A stretch of DNA of 64,000 bases from NCBI GenBank assembly GCA_030581615.1, contig JAKTTT010000030.1:1-64000 (forward strand). Reading direction: 5' to 3'. Below the pieces are notes generated by a model. That model was given only the letters and a program-made list of their open reading frames with translations, was not told the DNA's origin and did no database searches. This document shows, piece after piece, positions 1 through 8,895 of this stretch. The stretch's first letter is position 1; each line of letters starts with the position of its first letter. The stretch is from Alloascoidea africana. Lineage: Eukaryota > Ascomycota > Alloascoideomycetes > Alloascoideales > Alloascoideaceae. A program made the translations under genes and the position numbers.

Positions 1-91
1 AGCATTTGAACATTTAGGGAAGCGGCGTTGGACAAGACCATTCCGTAGCATTTTAACACGACCTGGTGGTTTGTGTCCAGCGCCGGGACCT

Positions 92-171
92 ACCCAACAC
101 CTACCTGGAACGTCCTTCTACATCGGGAGTTTTCCTTTTGCATTGGCGGACGTTCCAGGTAGGTGTTGGGT
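92..171. repeat. Perfect 24-bp inverted repeat with 32-nt loop
   Basis: Bases 92-115 are the exact reverse complement of 148-171, with a 32-base spacer. The arms stop matching abruptly on both sides. The structure lies across the 3' end of the small basic ORF. It could be a genuine hairpin, a small inverted duplication or a fold-back sequencing or assembly artefact. Confidence 0.9.
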
Positions 172-507
172 CACCTCTAGCTTCCTCGTGCTACCAGCTT
201 TCGCAGGTGCATCGTTCAAGCTATACGATTTTCGGCTTGGGGCGGAGGTCGTCTGCTTCTTCGCAGAGGACCTTCTCACACCCTTTTCGCTTGTTTTGGC
301 TGTTGCCTTCCCTTTGGGCTTGACAACAGCCTTGTCCCTCGCAGAAGCTGGACCTTTAGTCGCAGTCTTCCGCTCTGAGGAAGGAGGTTCGGCCTGTGAC
401 ACTCCGCCAGTGGCGGACAATTCAACAGACTGACCCTTCTTCCTGGGACTCTCGCTAGCCTTACGATCGTCCTCCATACCACTCGATGAGTTACCTAAAG
501 AACTCAT
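118..507 (-). CDS. Unidentified basic Ser/Lys/Ala-rich protein (129 aa)
   Basis: I do not recognise this gene. The reading frame runs from an ATG at 507 (MSSLGNSSSGMEDD) to a TAG at 118. Another in-frame ATG lies four codons upstream but is less likely. The protein is low-complexity and strongly basic, with repeated KP, KA, SS and RK groups, as in nucleolar, chromatin-associated or RNA-binding disordered tails. No domain or catalytic motif is visible. The last 20 codons lie in the right arm and loop of a perfect 24-bp inverted repeat (92-115/148-171). Beyond the stop the same frame is open again to the left edge of the window (39 codons, including PPGRVKMLRNG). The true 3' end may therefore be an unseen exon, or the repeat may have altered the gene. 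GET3 lies upstream on the same strand. Identity is unknown; existence is moderately likely. Confidence 0.45.
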   Translation of the reverse strand: MSSLGNSSSGMEDDRKASESPRKKGQSVELSATGGVSQAEPPSSERKTATKGPASARDKAVVKPKGKATAKTSEKGVRRSSAKKQTTSAPSRKSYSLNDAPAKAGSTRKLEVTQHLPGTSANAKGKLPM

Positions 508-896
508 ACTTAAAAACAAGGAATAGATAGATTTGTTTTAATTTAGGAAGAAAATAATGATTTGTTTTAAAAAAAAATCAATCTAGGTTAGCGCTGAGGC
601 AGATAAAAGCACTCAGGGCTCAAACCAGTTAGATTGACGATGTTGGAATCTGTTAGGGAAAAGAAATTAAACTTCATCTCACGCACTATTTATGCTTAAC
701 AGCCCTCGCTGTTACCCTACACTCACGTGCTACTCAGTGGTCACGGGATCACCTGATCTGGACTGCCATCCAACATTAATCATGGAAAGTAGGAAAAGTC
801 ATGCAACTAAACACAAACTGAACTGAAACTGGTGCCATTACAACAATAATAAAGGATTTCTACCACTACTAGTACTAATTACAAAGCACTGTGATG
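508..896. other. Intergenic: orphan gene promoter and GET3 3' side
   Basis: No gene is visible. A CACGTG E-box lies at 724-729 and is preceded by the CCCTA-containing stretch near 715. That combination resembles the Tbf1/Cbf1-like arrangement upstream of RPL9 in this window. The rest is AT-rich. Confidence 0.5.
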
Positions 897-2006
897 TTAC
901 AAATTCTCTCGAATTTCTGCCAAATCTTTCTGTGATTCAAACGGCTGGATAAGATAGCGTGAGAATTTTTGGAGCGACTCAAGTCCACGGACTTCGGCAC
1001 CGAGTAAAGGCATCTTGACAACGTGAAAGTCGCTATATAACTCTGCAATCTGGTCCAAATATTTTTTCTGCATCTTCCATCTGCTCTTACAAAGCGAACA
1101 GGAGGACGAGTCTGCAAACAAGAGCTGGTTCACAACGATGCAATGCACGTCAATCTGGAAACTCATGAGCTCCTGGATGAGCCGTTCCGTCTCGTACAAA
1201 GAGAGAAACTCGGAGATACAAACACAGATAAAAGTCGTAAGGTCCGGGTCTTGGAACTGCTTATTCACCTCCGAGATGTTCTCCTTTACCTCGTTCAACT
1301 TCTTTAACATTTCTGTCTGTTGAGCACCAGCGGCCCCACCACCCATGAGTCCGTTCAACATGGGTCCAAGCCGCCCAGAAATCTCTGAAAACTTGTTAAG
1401 GGCCTTCTCAAGCGTAGCGGGCAGTTGTAAGAACCGTAGTGTATGCCCCGTGGGCGCAGTATCAAAGACAATGACAGAGTAATCAATAGCCTCCCTGCCT
1501 TCCTCATCTTCGCTCCCTTCCTCCTTTTTCTGCTTTTGGCTCTTGATGTGTTTCAGAACCTCGACAAAGGAAAGTGCCTCGTCGATTCCTGGAACAGACA
1601 TGGCCACGTCGGAAACAATGTTCTTCAATGGGTCTGCTACATCCCCTAATGGACCACCAGCACCAGCACCACTCATCGCCGCTGATTCCGTAAAGTCCTG
1701 AATCGAGCTGGAAGGATCAATCTCCATACACGACAGATTCCCTATACCCTTAACAGGTCTTGCATCTTTGCCAAACTTTTGCCCAAAAGCGTCGGACAGA
1801 TTATGTGCAGGATCGGTAGAAATCAAAAGAACATTTTCACTAGGTCTAGCAAGTGCAATCTGGATGGCAACTGAACAGGACGTTGTGGTTTTTCCAACAC
1901 CGCCTTTGCCTCCAACAAAGATCCAGCGAAGCGACTGCTGGTCGACGATGTTCTGCAGTGAGGGTTCGAGGTCGAGATCAAAGTCAATATCGGCGTCAGT
2001 GGCCAT
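897..2006 (-). CDS. GET3: GET3, ATPase of the tail-anchored protein insertion pathway
   Basis: This 369-aa protein is a homologue of Get3/Arr4 (ArsA/TRC40 family), the cytosolic homodimeric ATPase. It receives tail-anchored membrane proteins from Get4/5-Sgt2 and hands them to the Get1/2 receptor in the ER membrane. The deviant P-loop [10 protein letters not shown] is at about residues 32-41. The switch region [12 protein letters not shown] follows. The zinc-coordinating CSLC pair (Cys303 and Cys306), which holds the dimer together, is present. An insertion of acidic and lysine residues ([13 protein letters not shown]) sits in the central helical domain. Length matches the family (354 aa in S. 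cerevisiae). The start ATG gives a short acidic leader before the conserved core. The gene is divergent from the DYRK kinase across a 656-bp shared region. Confidence 0.97.
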   Translation of the reverse strand: MATDADIDFDLDLEPSLQNIVDQQSLRWIFVGGKGGVGKTTTSCSVAIQIALARPSENVLLISTDPAHNLSDAFGQKFGKDARPVKGIGNLSCMEIDPSSSIQDFTESAAMSGAGAGGPLGDVADPLKNIVSDVAMSVPGIDEALSFVEVLKHIKSQKQKKEEGSEDEEGREAIDYSVIVFDTAPTGHTLRFLQLPATLEKALNKFSEISGRLGPMLNGLMGGGAAGAQQTEMLKKLNEVKENISEVNKQFQDPDLTTFICVCISEFLSLYETERLIQELMSFQIDVHCIVVNQLLFADSSSCSLCKSRWKMQKKYLDQIAELYSDFHVVKMPLLGAEVRGLESLQKFSRYLIQPFESQKDLAEIRENL

Positions 2007-2662
2007 TGTTCGTCAAGCTGCTGGAAGAAACGACAAAATATGGAGGCTTCTGGGTGCTTCCCCGTGTGAAAAAGGTGGTGGACAGGTGTAGGTATGCGAG
2101 TTACGCTAAATCGGAGTGGTGACGTAAACCACAGCACGAAGGGTTGTTCACCACCGGCAGACCGCCCAGTCCAGTCGGAGCTCTTGTGTGTGTGAAAAGG
2201 GCTCCAGCCGGCCCTTCTGCGACGTTCTGGACGTTCTGGAAGGATGCGTGTCTATTATTTGGAATGTATTTAAATATCCACTAGTTTTTGACAGGTTCAG
2301 GTTGTGTGGGCACGTAGAAAGCCGCGGCGAGCGCCGCATTTTGTATACAAGCTTGTTTCTTCCCTTTGGTGTGTCTCTTCCATGTATTCTCAGCCTGGTT
2401 TCATTTCCTCCTCTGACTGGGATAGATGGCATTCCTCTAGCAAGGACCCAGACCACTCTGTCCTCTTCTCTTGAGCATCCAAGGTGACTCTGACACCGAC
2501 ACTGACCGCGAGCGTGAGCGCGGACTCCTGGCGGCAGTTATTTCGACGCTCTGGCTCTGACATTTCCTCTCTCTTTCCCCTGCTCCTTCTCTCTTTCTCT
2601 TCTCAGCACCAACCCCAACCACTCCCCCAGGCTAACCTCTCTAGCTAACTGTACCAGTACTA
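2007..2662. promoter_or_regulatory. Divergent intergenic region, GET3 / DYRK kinase
   Basis: This 656-bp region has no supported gene. Its kinase-proximal half is pyrimidine-rich (CTCTCTTT runs at 2565-2605). It ends with a branch-point-like CTAAC at 2645 and a CAG at 2655-2657, five bases before the kinase ATG. With a possible donor GTGAGC at 2514, this could be a leader intron, but that call is weak. Confidence 0.4.
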
Positions 2663-5596
2663 ATGGAGCACGCTCCCACCCTCCGGACCCCGAAGCCAGC
2701 ATCCAGGCTCCCCAGACTGGTGGACAGCAGCAAAGCCCATGGTGGTTTGACCCATTTAAAGCGTCCCAGTAAAGACTCGTCTTTTTTAGCTGGCCTTAAA
2801 GACTATGGCAGCCTGGAAAAGACACCGCCTAGTTTCCAGTCCCAGACACAAACCCATGTTAAGGCACGACAGCCCCGAAGAGTCGTGTCAATGACAAGCT
2901 CGCCTTCGTTTATTCCGTTGTATAGTGGGCCCTCTGGGCTTTATGGAAGCTCCACAAACCTGGCTGCTGCTCTGAGATGTGGACCCAGTGCTGGTGCCTC
3001 CGATAGTCTTGGTTCAGCCCCAGGCGAGCCAGCCACACCACTTGCTCAAAGGACAGCCAAAGAGACTTCGGGTGCGGGAACAATGAAGCGGAATTCCACT
3101 CTGACCACCGTAAAGGAGAAAAATAACTACGGGAAGAATCAAGATCAGAATCGAAATGATCACCAAAATCGAGAGCGAGAGCGACAAGATCACATTCTCC
3201 ACAAGCACAGAGCTATCTCTATTTCCGCCACGCGAGAACGTGGGACTAAAGATCATCAGCATGGAGCCTCCAGTCGAGGAATCCAACAGAGCTCTGGAAT
3301 GGGCGTGCCTAGGACTCCCAGGAACAAGCCAAAAGTCGACGCTGTCACTAGCATTAACGCTAACACTGGCCCTGCGCAGGCCGGTGACTATTACACTTCA
3401 CCGGACTATTCTCCAGAGACACCGAAAATGCAGATCTTCACCACCACTGCGAAGGCCACTGCGACCCCAATGACGAGTGACAATCAGAGAAGACTGGCCC
3501 AGCCTTCCATACCAATCAGCAGCTCCATGAACAATCTGGCTCCTTTTGTTGGTTCCAAAACCAAAACGAGAACTCAAAACCAATCTCAAACGCATGCTTC
3601 TAGGATTGTGAGCACTGGCAATAATGCTAACAACACCAAGGGAATTCGCAATATAAAATCAAAAATGTCCACGTCAACGTCAACGTCGGCTGGCCCAACG
3701 TTGAAGCCATCAGCTGTTGCCAATGCAAAAAACAGCTCTCCATCCTCGACTGGTAATACCACCACAATCACTTCTGTCAATCCGAAAAAAATCAACTCTG
3801 AAGCCCAGTTCTATGAGGCGTTAAAAAAATGTAAGCACACAAAGGACACTGTTTCACGAGTGCTAGCCCTCAAATATGGTGGCTCATTGGGCCGCTCTGT
3901 AGCAATGTCTTCTCAAGAGGCATTAGGAGAATACGGGTCGGATATGGGGGTTTATGAACGCACGGAAATAATGCGGTTTAAACACATTTATTACATTCCA
4001 ACTGGTGCGAACGGTCCACATATTTCTACAAGTTCCAAAAACAACTTTGGATTTGATGATGATAACAAAAATTACATTACAAAGAAAGGAGATCACATGT
4101 GCTATAGATACGAAATTCTGGCTACTTTGGGGAGTGGGACTTTTGGCAAAGTATTGTCGTGTAAAGATCATAAACATGGCCGAGTTGTTGCAGTAAAGAT
4201 TATCAAAAACGACATGGAATGGTCTTTACAATCAGTTTACGAGATTCGTGTTCTGAAACAGTTGTACAAGTCTTCGAAATCTTACAAGAAAGCCAACGGA
4301 GAAGATGCAAATGTTTTAAAGTATATGGATCATTTCAACTTTAGAGGCCACATGTGCATTGTCACTGAAAGTCTCACGGTGAGTCTGTATCAGGCAATCC
4401 AAAGCTCTAACTACTATGGCTTTTCTCTTGGAATAGTGAAGAATTGGTCACGACAGATACTCAAGGGAATCAAGTTTTTACACGAAAACAAGGTCATCCA
4501 TTGTGATATAAAGCCCGAAAACATACTGTTGGTTTCGCCAGATACAATGACCATCAAGTTGATAGACTTTGGCAGTTCCTGCTACGAGAATGAAACGTCA
4601 TATGTATACATCCAATCGAGGTATTATCGAGCTCCAGAAGTGATGCTAGGGATGAAATACGATTACAAGATTGACGTTTGGAGCTTTGCATGTGTAATGG
4701 CAGAACTTTACACAGGTATTCCACTTTTCGCAGGGAACTGTGAACTGGAACAATTTTTGCTTCTTGTTGAGGTTTTGGGACCTCCAGATCGTGCAATGCT
4801 CCCCAACATTACAAAATTTGAAGAATTTTTCTATACCCAAGAGCAACTTTCATCAAAACGACATAAAGGAGTGGCCAAGTTTTCTCTCCCGAACCTCACA
4901 ACTTTGAACTATAAACGACCAGAATATAAAGGATTCGAGTATAAAAAATATATCAGTTTTAAGCCAAAATCAAAGACTCTAAGTCGGGCCCTGGGCACGC
5001 GATGTGAACCATTCTTAAAATTCTTGTCAAAATGTCTAATTTGGAATCCCTCTAAACGGCCCTCTGTGGGAGCATGTCTCGAGGATGAGTTTATGATAAA
5101 CGAATCTGCGACTGCGACTGCGACTCCTACTGGCACGGCCACTATTACTCCTTTGTTAGATCAGCGGAATGAAAGAATTTCGCCTCTGAGATCTAGACAA
5201 CAACCTGCTGGTACGATACGGCCACAAGCGATGGATAACAAACTTGTACCACGGCCTTTATATCACTACGCTACGAAATCGACTGTAAACTCTGGGGAAG
5301 ATAATTGGCGGAGGGCCAAAACGGTGATAGATGTGCCGACTTCAGCATCAAAATCGAGCCATGTACGGCGACAGGGACAACAATACTATCAGCATCCCAA
5401 CGAGAGGACAAAACCCAAACAGGGTTCTACCACAAAACTAAAACCATCGCCTTCAGTAACGCTTGGTAAAACAGCACCCAAGTTTGTTACTGGAGGTGGT
5501 CCATTGCCTAGTGCAGATAGAAAATACTCACAGAGTCTTGAGACAAGCATAAATGGGATAGTCACGTTAAACGGACGGATAAAAGTTAAAAACTAG
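2663..5596 (+). CDS. DYRK-family protein kinase, Pom1/DYRK2-like (977 aa)
   Basis: This is a serine/threonine kinase of the dual-specificity tyrosine-regulated (DYRK) family. The first 390 residues or so are disordered and rich in Thr, Ser and Asn. A DYRK-homology box precedes the kinase domain, ending in FGFDDDNKNYI before YRYEIL. The glycine loop LGSGTFGKV starts at about residue 488. The ATP lysine is in VAVKII (about 512), the catalytic loop is HCDIKPEN (D615) and the metal-binding motif is DFGSSC (D635). The activation loop is Y-V-Y (647-649), where DYRKs autophosphorylate the second tyrosine, followed by SRYYRAPE. The DH box and AELYTGIPLF segment look more like Pom1/DYRK2 than Yak1. 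Pom1 in fission yeast controls polarity and cell-size signalling; a similar role here is inference. No introns are seen in the coding region. Confidence 0.9.
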   Translation: MEHAPTLRTPKPASRLPRLVDSSKAHGGLTHLKRPSKDSSFLAGLKDYGSLEKTPPSFQSQTQTHVKARQPRRVVSMTSSPSFIPLYSGPSGLYGSSTNLAAALRCGPSAGASDSLGSAPGEPATPLAQRTAKETSGAGTMKRNSTLTTVKEKNNYGKNQDQNRNDHQNRERERQDHILHKHRAISISATRERGTKDHQHGASSRGIQQSSGMGVPRTPRNKPKVDAVTSINANTGPAQAGDYYTSPDYSPETPKMQIFTTTAKATATPMTSDNQRRLAQPSIPISSSMNNLAPFVGSKTKTRTQNQSQTHASRIVSTGNNANNTKGIRNIKSKMSTSTSTSAGPTLKPSAVANAKNSSPSSTGNTTTITSVNPKKINSEAQFYEALKKCKHTKDTVSRVLALKYGGSLGRSVAMSSQEALGEYGSDMGVYERTEIMRFKHIYYIPTGANGPHISTSSKNNFGFDDDNKNYITKKGDHMCYRYEILATLGSGTFGKVLSCKDHKHGRVVAVKIIKNDMEWSLQSVYEIRVLKQLYKSSKSYKKANGEDANVLKYMDHFNFRGHMCIVTESLTVSLYQAIQSSNYYGFSLGIVKNWSRQILKGIKFLHENKVIHCDIKPENILLVSPDTMTIKLIDFGSSCYENETSYVYIQSRYYRAPEVMLGMKYDYKIDVWSFACVMAELYTGIPLFAGNCELEQFLLLVEVLGPPDRAMLPNITKFEEFFYTQEQLSSKRHKGVAKFSLPNLTTLNYKRPEYKGFEYKKYISFKPKSKTLSRALGTRCEPFLKFLSKCLIWNPSKRPSVGACLEDEFMINESATATATPTGTATITPLLDQRNERISPLRSRQQPAGTIRPQAMDNKLVPRPLYHYATKSTVNSGEDNWRRAKTVIDVPTSASKSSHVRRQGQQYYQHPNERTKPKQGSTTKLKPSPSVTLGKTAPKFVTGGGPLPSADRKYSQSLETSINGIVTLNGRIKVKN

Positions 5597-5785
5597 CATG
5601 CATAGGTCATCAACTATTTTGTTTTTCTTCATCTTCTTTGCTTTTATATTTGTTTTTTTTTTGTTTTGTTTGGATTTGGTTGGTTTTATAGAAGAGTACA
5701 AAAAATCAAAGCATTTACCCGCCTTCGAATGTGTTTGTATCTAAAGTTCAAACTTGTAAAGATGTGACAAAGTCGTTTCTGATCC

Positions 5786-7162
5786 ATGAGCTCACCGTAT
5801 TTCTATGAATCTGGATTACGGTTTGTAAAGCCGTATTTCCATACGTTTAGGTTGTATGCGAAAGGAAGATGGTACGGGAGGACTGTTCTTGAAGTTCTTG
5901 AGGAAGAGTTCCCACGAGTTGACTATGTAAGTCCGTAACTATGAATTTTTCAAACGACAGATTCTGACATTTTCGAAATAATGATAATTAAAAGAAAGAG
6001 ATAATTGCAAGTGGATCTATTAGGATCATAAGGGAACCGAACCCCAAAACGAAAGAGGTGTTTCAAGGTAGTCAAGTTGCGAGTCTGCGATTCCAGAATC
6101 ATGATGTTTTGGAGAGATCGATTCACAAACATGAACCGCCCGTTTCTATTGGAGTTTCTGTAAGGAATACCAAGAGTGATGTGGAACCTGATATGACACA
6201 ATGTGTGATTTTCCAAGATTCGGAGATTTTGGTTATTGATAAACCATCGGGGATTCCTGTCCATCCAAACGATGCGTTTAACAAAAACAGTTTGACAAAG
6301 ATTCTTGAATATCATTTGGGGTTTCCCTTGTTTCGTAAGTCGTTCCCCCCTTTTCCTTACTCTAGTTCTTGGAATCTTTATGTACCCTAACACTTTTGCA
6401 TTTTTCATTTTTTTTTTTCAGCTATACACAGACTTGATAAACTGACTTCAGGTGTTTTATTGCTGGCGAAAACGACAGAGGCCGCTAACAAGTATCATCG
6501 TGCAATGAGGAATAACGAGATATACAAAGAGTATATTGCAAAGGTTTGGGGAAAGTTCCCGTAAGCAGATATATGAGTGTACACCGAATTATTCCCATGT
6601 ACAAACTAAACTAACAACAAGACACTTACCAAAAAGTGACGATTTGGTTATATGTAACGAACCAATTTCGTACGTTTCGGCTCTAAGAGGGAAACAAATC
6701 AGAAATTCACGACCCAAAGACGCAATCACACATTTTTCGCTCCTACATTATGATCCAATTCAAAATACCAGTATTGTAAAATGTATCCCGAAAACAGGCC
6801 GAACACACCAGATTAGAATCCATTTACGGGATTTGGGCTATCCAATTGCAAACGATTGCGTATATGGACGAGGTATGCCATTGGGCACGATTGTCTCTGG
6901 CTCCAACTCGGAATCTCAAGTGGAAACGATACGTGAACGGGCTCGACAAGCAATGGAACAGAAAAAAACCGGAGAGAAATGTACAGAGTGTGGCGCAGAG
7001 CTATTTCACGCGCCACAACGCCACGAACTTGCGCTTTGGCTGCACGCGCGGGCGTACGGGTGTATGTCTTCAGATGGCGGATGGATGTTTGAGGCGGCAT
7101 TGCCGTTGTGGGCGAGAGAGAGAGAAACAGCAGCCGTAGACCCAGACCAGAAGCAAGAATAG
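5786..7162 (+). CDS. RluA-family tRNA pseudouridine synthase (Pus8/Pus9/Rib2 type), 4 exons
   Basis: The exons are 5786-5926, 5995-6334, 6422-6560 and 6622-7162, joined in frame to give 386 aa. The donors are GTAAGT, GTAAGT and GTAAGC. Branch points CTGAC, CTAAC and CTAAC precede the AAG, CAG and AAG acceptors. The N-terminus (LRFVKPYFHTF...KGRWYGRTVLEVL) matches the leader of the Rib2/Pus9 group. The synthase core follows, with LVIDKPSGIPVHP and the catalytic HRLDKLTSG whose Asp attacks the uracil ring, then KTGRTHQIRIHL. The C-terminus has the family's C-x2-CG pair (CTECGAEL), LWLHA and a final LPLWA. No deaminase domain follows, so this is the tRNA Psi31/32-type enzyme and not bifunctional Rib2. 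Whether it acts in cytosol or mitochondria is not clear. Confidence 0.88.
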
Positions 7163-7187
7163 GAGCAAAAAGCGAAGAAGATTAGGC

Positions 7188-8891
7188 ATGGCTGGTGAGT
7201 CGAATCAGCATCAGCATCAGCATCAACATCAGCATCCGGTGGATGCGGTCGCAAATTATCTATCTGCTGGCCTGGGCCCTGGCAAAGCCCAGAGCAAAGT
7301 CAAGGAGAGAGAACATTATGATGTGCATCCTGGACAAGATACGACTGCGAAACGATCTTCTCGTAAAGTTCGGAAATTAAAGAGGAAAGTCAGACGGCAT
7401 TATCATTTTAGCGACCGATTTGTGGAAAGAGCATTGATGTGGTCAATACCTTCAACGCTTTCATTCAAAGCTGATTTGGAACGACGGATAAAAGAGCAGA
7501 ATGAACAGGAGTTACCGGAGCTTTCATTACGGTTACTGGGGTCGAATTTTCGAAAGATTGGGGTTCGGATAGGAGTTGTTTTCGATCTTCAGTATACGGT
7601 TCTGCGAGTTTTGGGGTGGCAGAATCCGAAACAAACGGTTTCTGCGCTTGTGGTTTTCTCCTATATATGTTTACATCCTTTTATCGTTTTCATGTTGCCG
7701 GTGTTGCTCCTGTTGTTCCATATCATGGTGCCCGCTTATTGTTATCGGCACTCGGACCTGGTGTATCCCGAGCTCAGTAGCCGCTCCAAAAGAAGAGAGA
7801 GCTTGGTCTCGATGAGGTCCGATGATGTAGAAGAGGAAGAGGAAGAGGAAACTGGAGATGAAGACGAGGATGAAGAGGATGAAGAGGACAACGAGGTTGA
7901 CTATGAAGATATCAATACAGAGCCCGTGGAAGATGAAAAGAAACAAAAGGCCGCCCCAAACCGATCTTCAATGCTCGTGAATCTACGTGACTTGCAAAAC
8001 CTGATTACGGACCTTGTGGAAATGTACGACCTTGCTGAGGATTTTATCTATGGACCCGCTGGGTTTGCGGATGAGCGCCGGTCAACTTCGCTCTTCATCA
8101 TGGGACTCTGTGCTGTCAGTGGCATAGGACTTGTTGGCCGGTACGTGCCTTGGACACTACTTGTTCTTGTCTCTGGGTGGTTAGCTGTGATTGCGTGCCA
8201 TCCAACAGTACGAGATGAGTTGTTGATTTTACAAAGGGCAATGTTACTAAAGAACGAAGAAAAAGTACAACAGGTCACGGAGTTTGTGCACGAGTTGCCC
8301 AACGCGGATATAATTTTGCCCGAGGACGACAAATCCTCCTCATCGTCGTCATGGTCTACAGTCGAGATATTTCAGGTTGAGAGACAGGGTCTGACGCCGC
8401 GTCTATGGGACTTTGTGTGTTTCACCAGTGATGTTTTCGACTTTACATCGGGACAACGGATTGCGAAACAGAGACCGCGCGGGGCACACGATCTGTCGGA
8501 GATTGCAGCACCTCAGGGATGGGAATTTCGGGATTCTGAAGCCTGGGAAGTTGATAAAGAGGCAGGCAAATGGTGTGATGAGCGAGGACTGGACGTGACT
8601 GGATCAACGCTTTTAGTGGACTCGGAGAACGAATGGGTCTACGATTACGACTACAATGTCACATCTAACTACAGTGAACACAGAGCGTCCAGAAGAGACT
8701 TTGACGAGAATGGAGATATGGTGGAGCACAAGCAGGAAGCTCAAGAAAAAGAAAAAGAAAAAGAAACCAGCACAGGCACCGATAAGAGCCAGCAGGTAGG
8801 CGAATGGAGAAGACGACGACTGCATCGCAAATGCTATAGGAAAGTGAGAAAGGCCTTGGTCCCATCCAGATTACGCCAAGAGGAAATGTAA
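7188..8891 (+). CDS. Pex30/Pex23-family dysferlin-domain peroxin-like membrane protein (567 aa)
   Basis: This protein belongs to the Pex30/31/32 (Pex23/Pex24) family. These are ER and peroxisome-contact membrane proteins that shape ER sites where peroxisomes and lipid droplets form. A His-Gln repeat occupies residues 6-17. A conserved reticulon-like hydrophobic region lies at about 150-190, then a long Glu/Asp tract at about 215-245. A second hydrophobic pair lies at about 300-338. The dysferlin module has a DysF-N part at about 390-450 (VEIFQVERQGLTPRLWDF, later GWEF and WCDERGL). A DysF-C part follows, with WVYDYDYN near 481 and WRRRRLHRKCYRKVR near 540. Length is typical. Which paralogue it represents cannot be decided. 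Its stop is only four bases from the convergent ATG101 stop. Confidence 0.9.
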   Translation: MAGESNQHQHQHQHQHPVDAVANYLSAGLGPGKAQSKVKEREHYDVHPGQDTTAKRSSRKVRKLKRKVRRHYHFSDRFVERALMWSIPSTLSFKADLERRIKEQNEQELPELSLRLLGSNFRKIGVRIGVVFDLQYTVLRVLGWQNPKQTVSALVVFSYICLHPFIVFMLPVLLLLFHIMVPAYCYRHSDLVYPELSSRSKRRESLVSMRSDDVEEEEEEETGDEDEDEEDEEDNEVDYEDINTEPVEDEKKQKAAPNRSSMLVNLRDLQNLITDLVEMYDLAEDFIYGPAGFADERRSTSLFIMGLCAVSGIGLVGRYVPWTLLVLVSGWLAVIACHPTVRDELLILQRAMLLKNEEKVQQVTEFVHELPNADIILPEDDKSSSSSSWSTVEIFQVERQGLTPRLWDFVCFTSDVFDFTSGQRIAKQRPRGAHDLSEIAAPQGWEFRDSEAWEVDKEAGKWCDERGLDVTGSTLLVDSENEWVYDYDYNVTSNYSEHRASRRDFDENGDMVEHKQEAQEKEKEKETSTGTDKSQQVGEWRRRRLHRKCYRKVRKALVPSRLRQEEM

Positions 8892-8895
8892 TATA

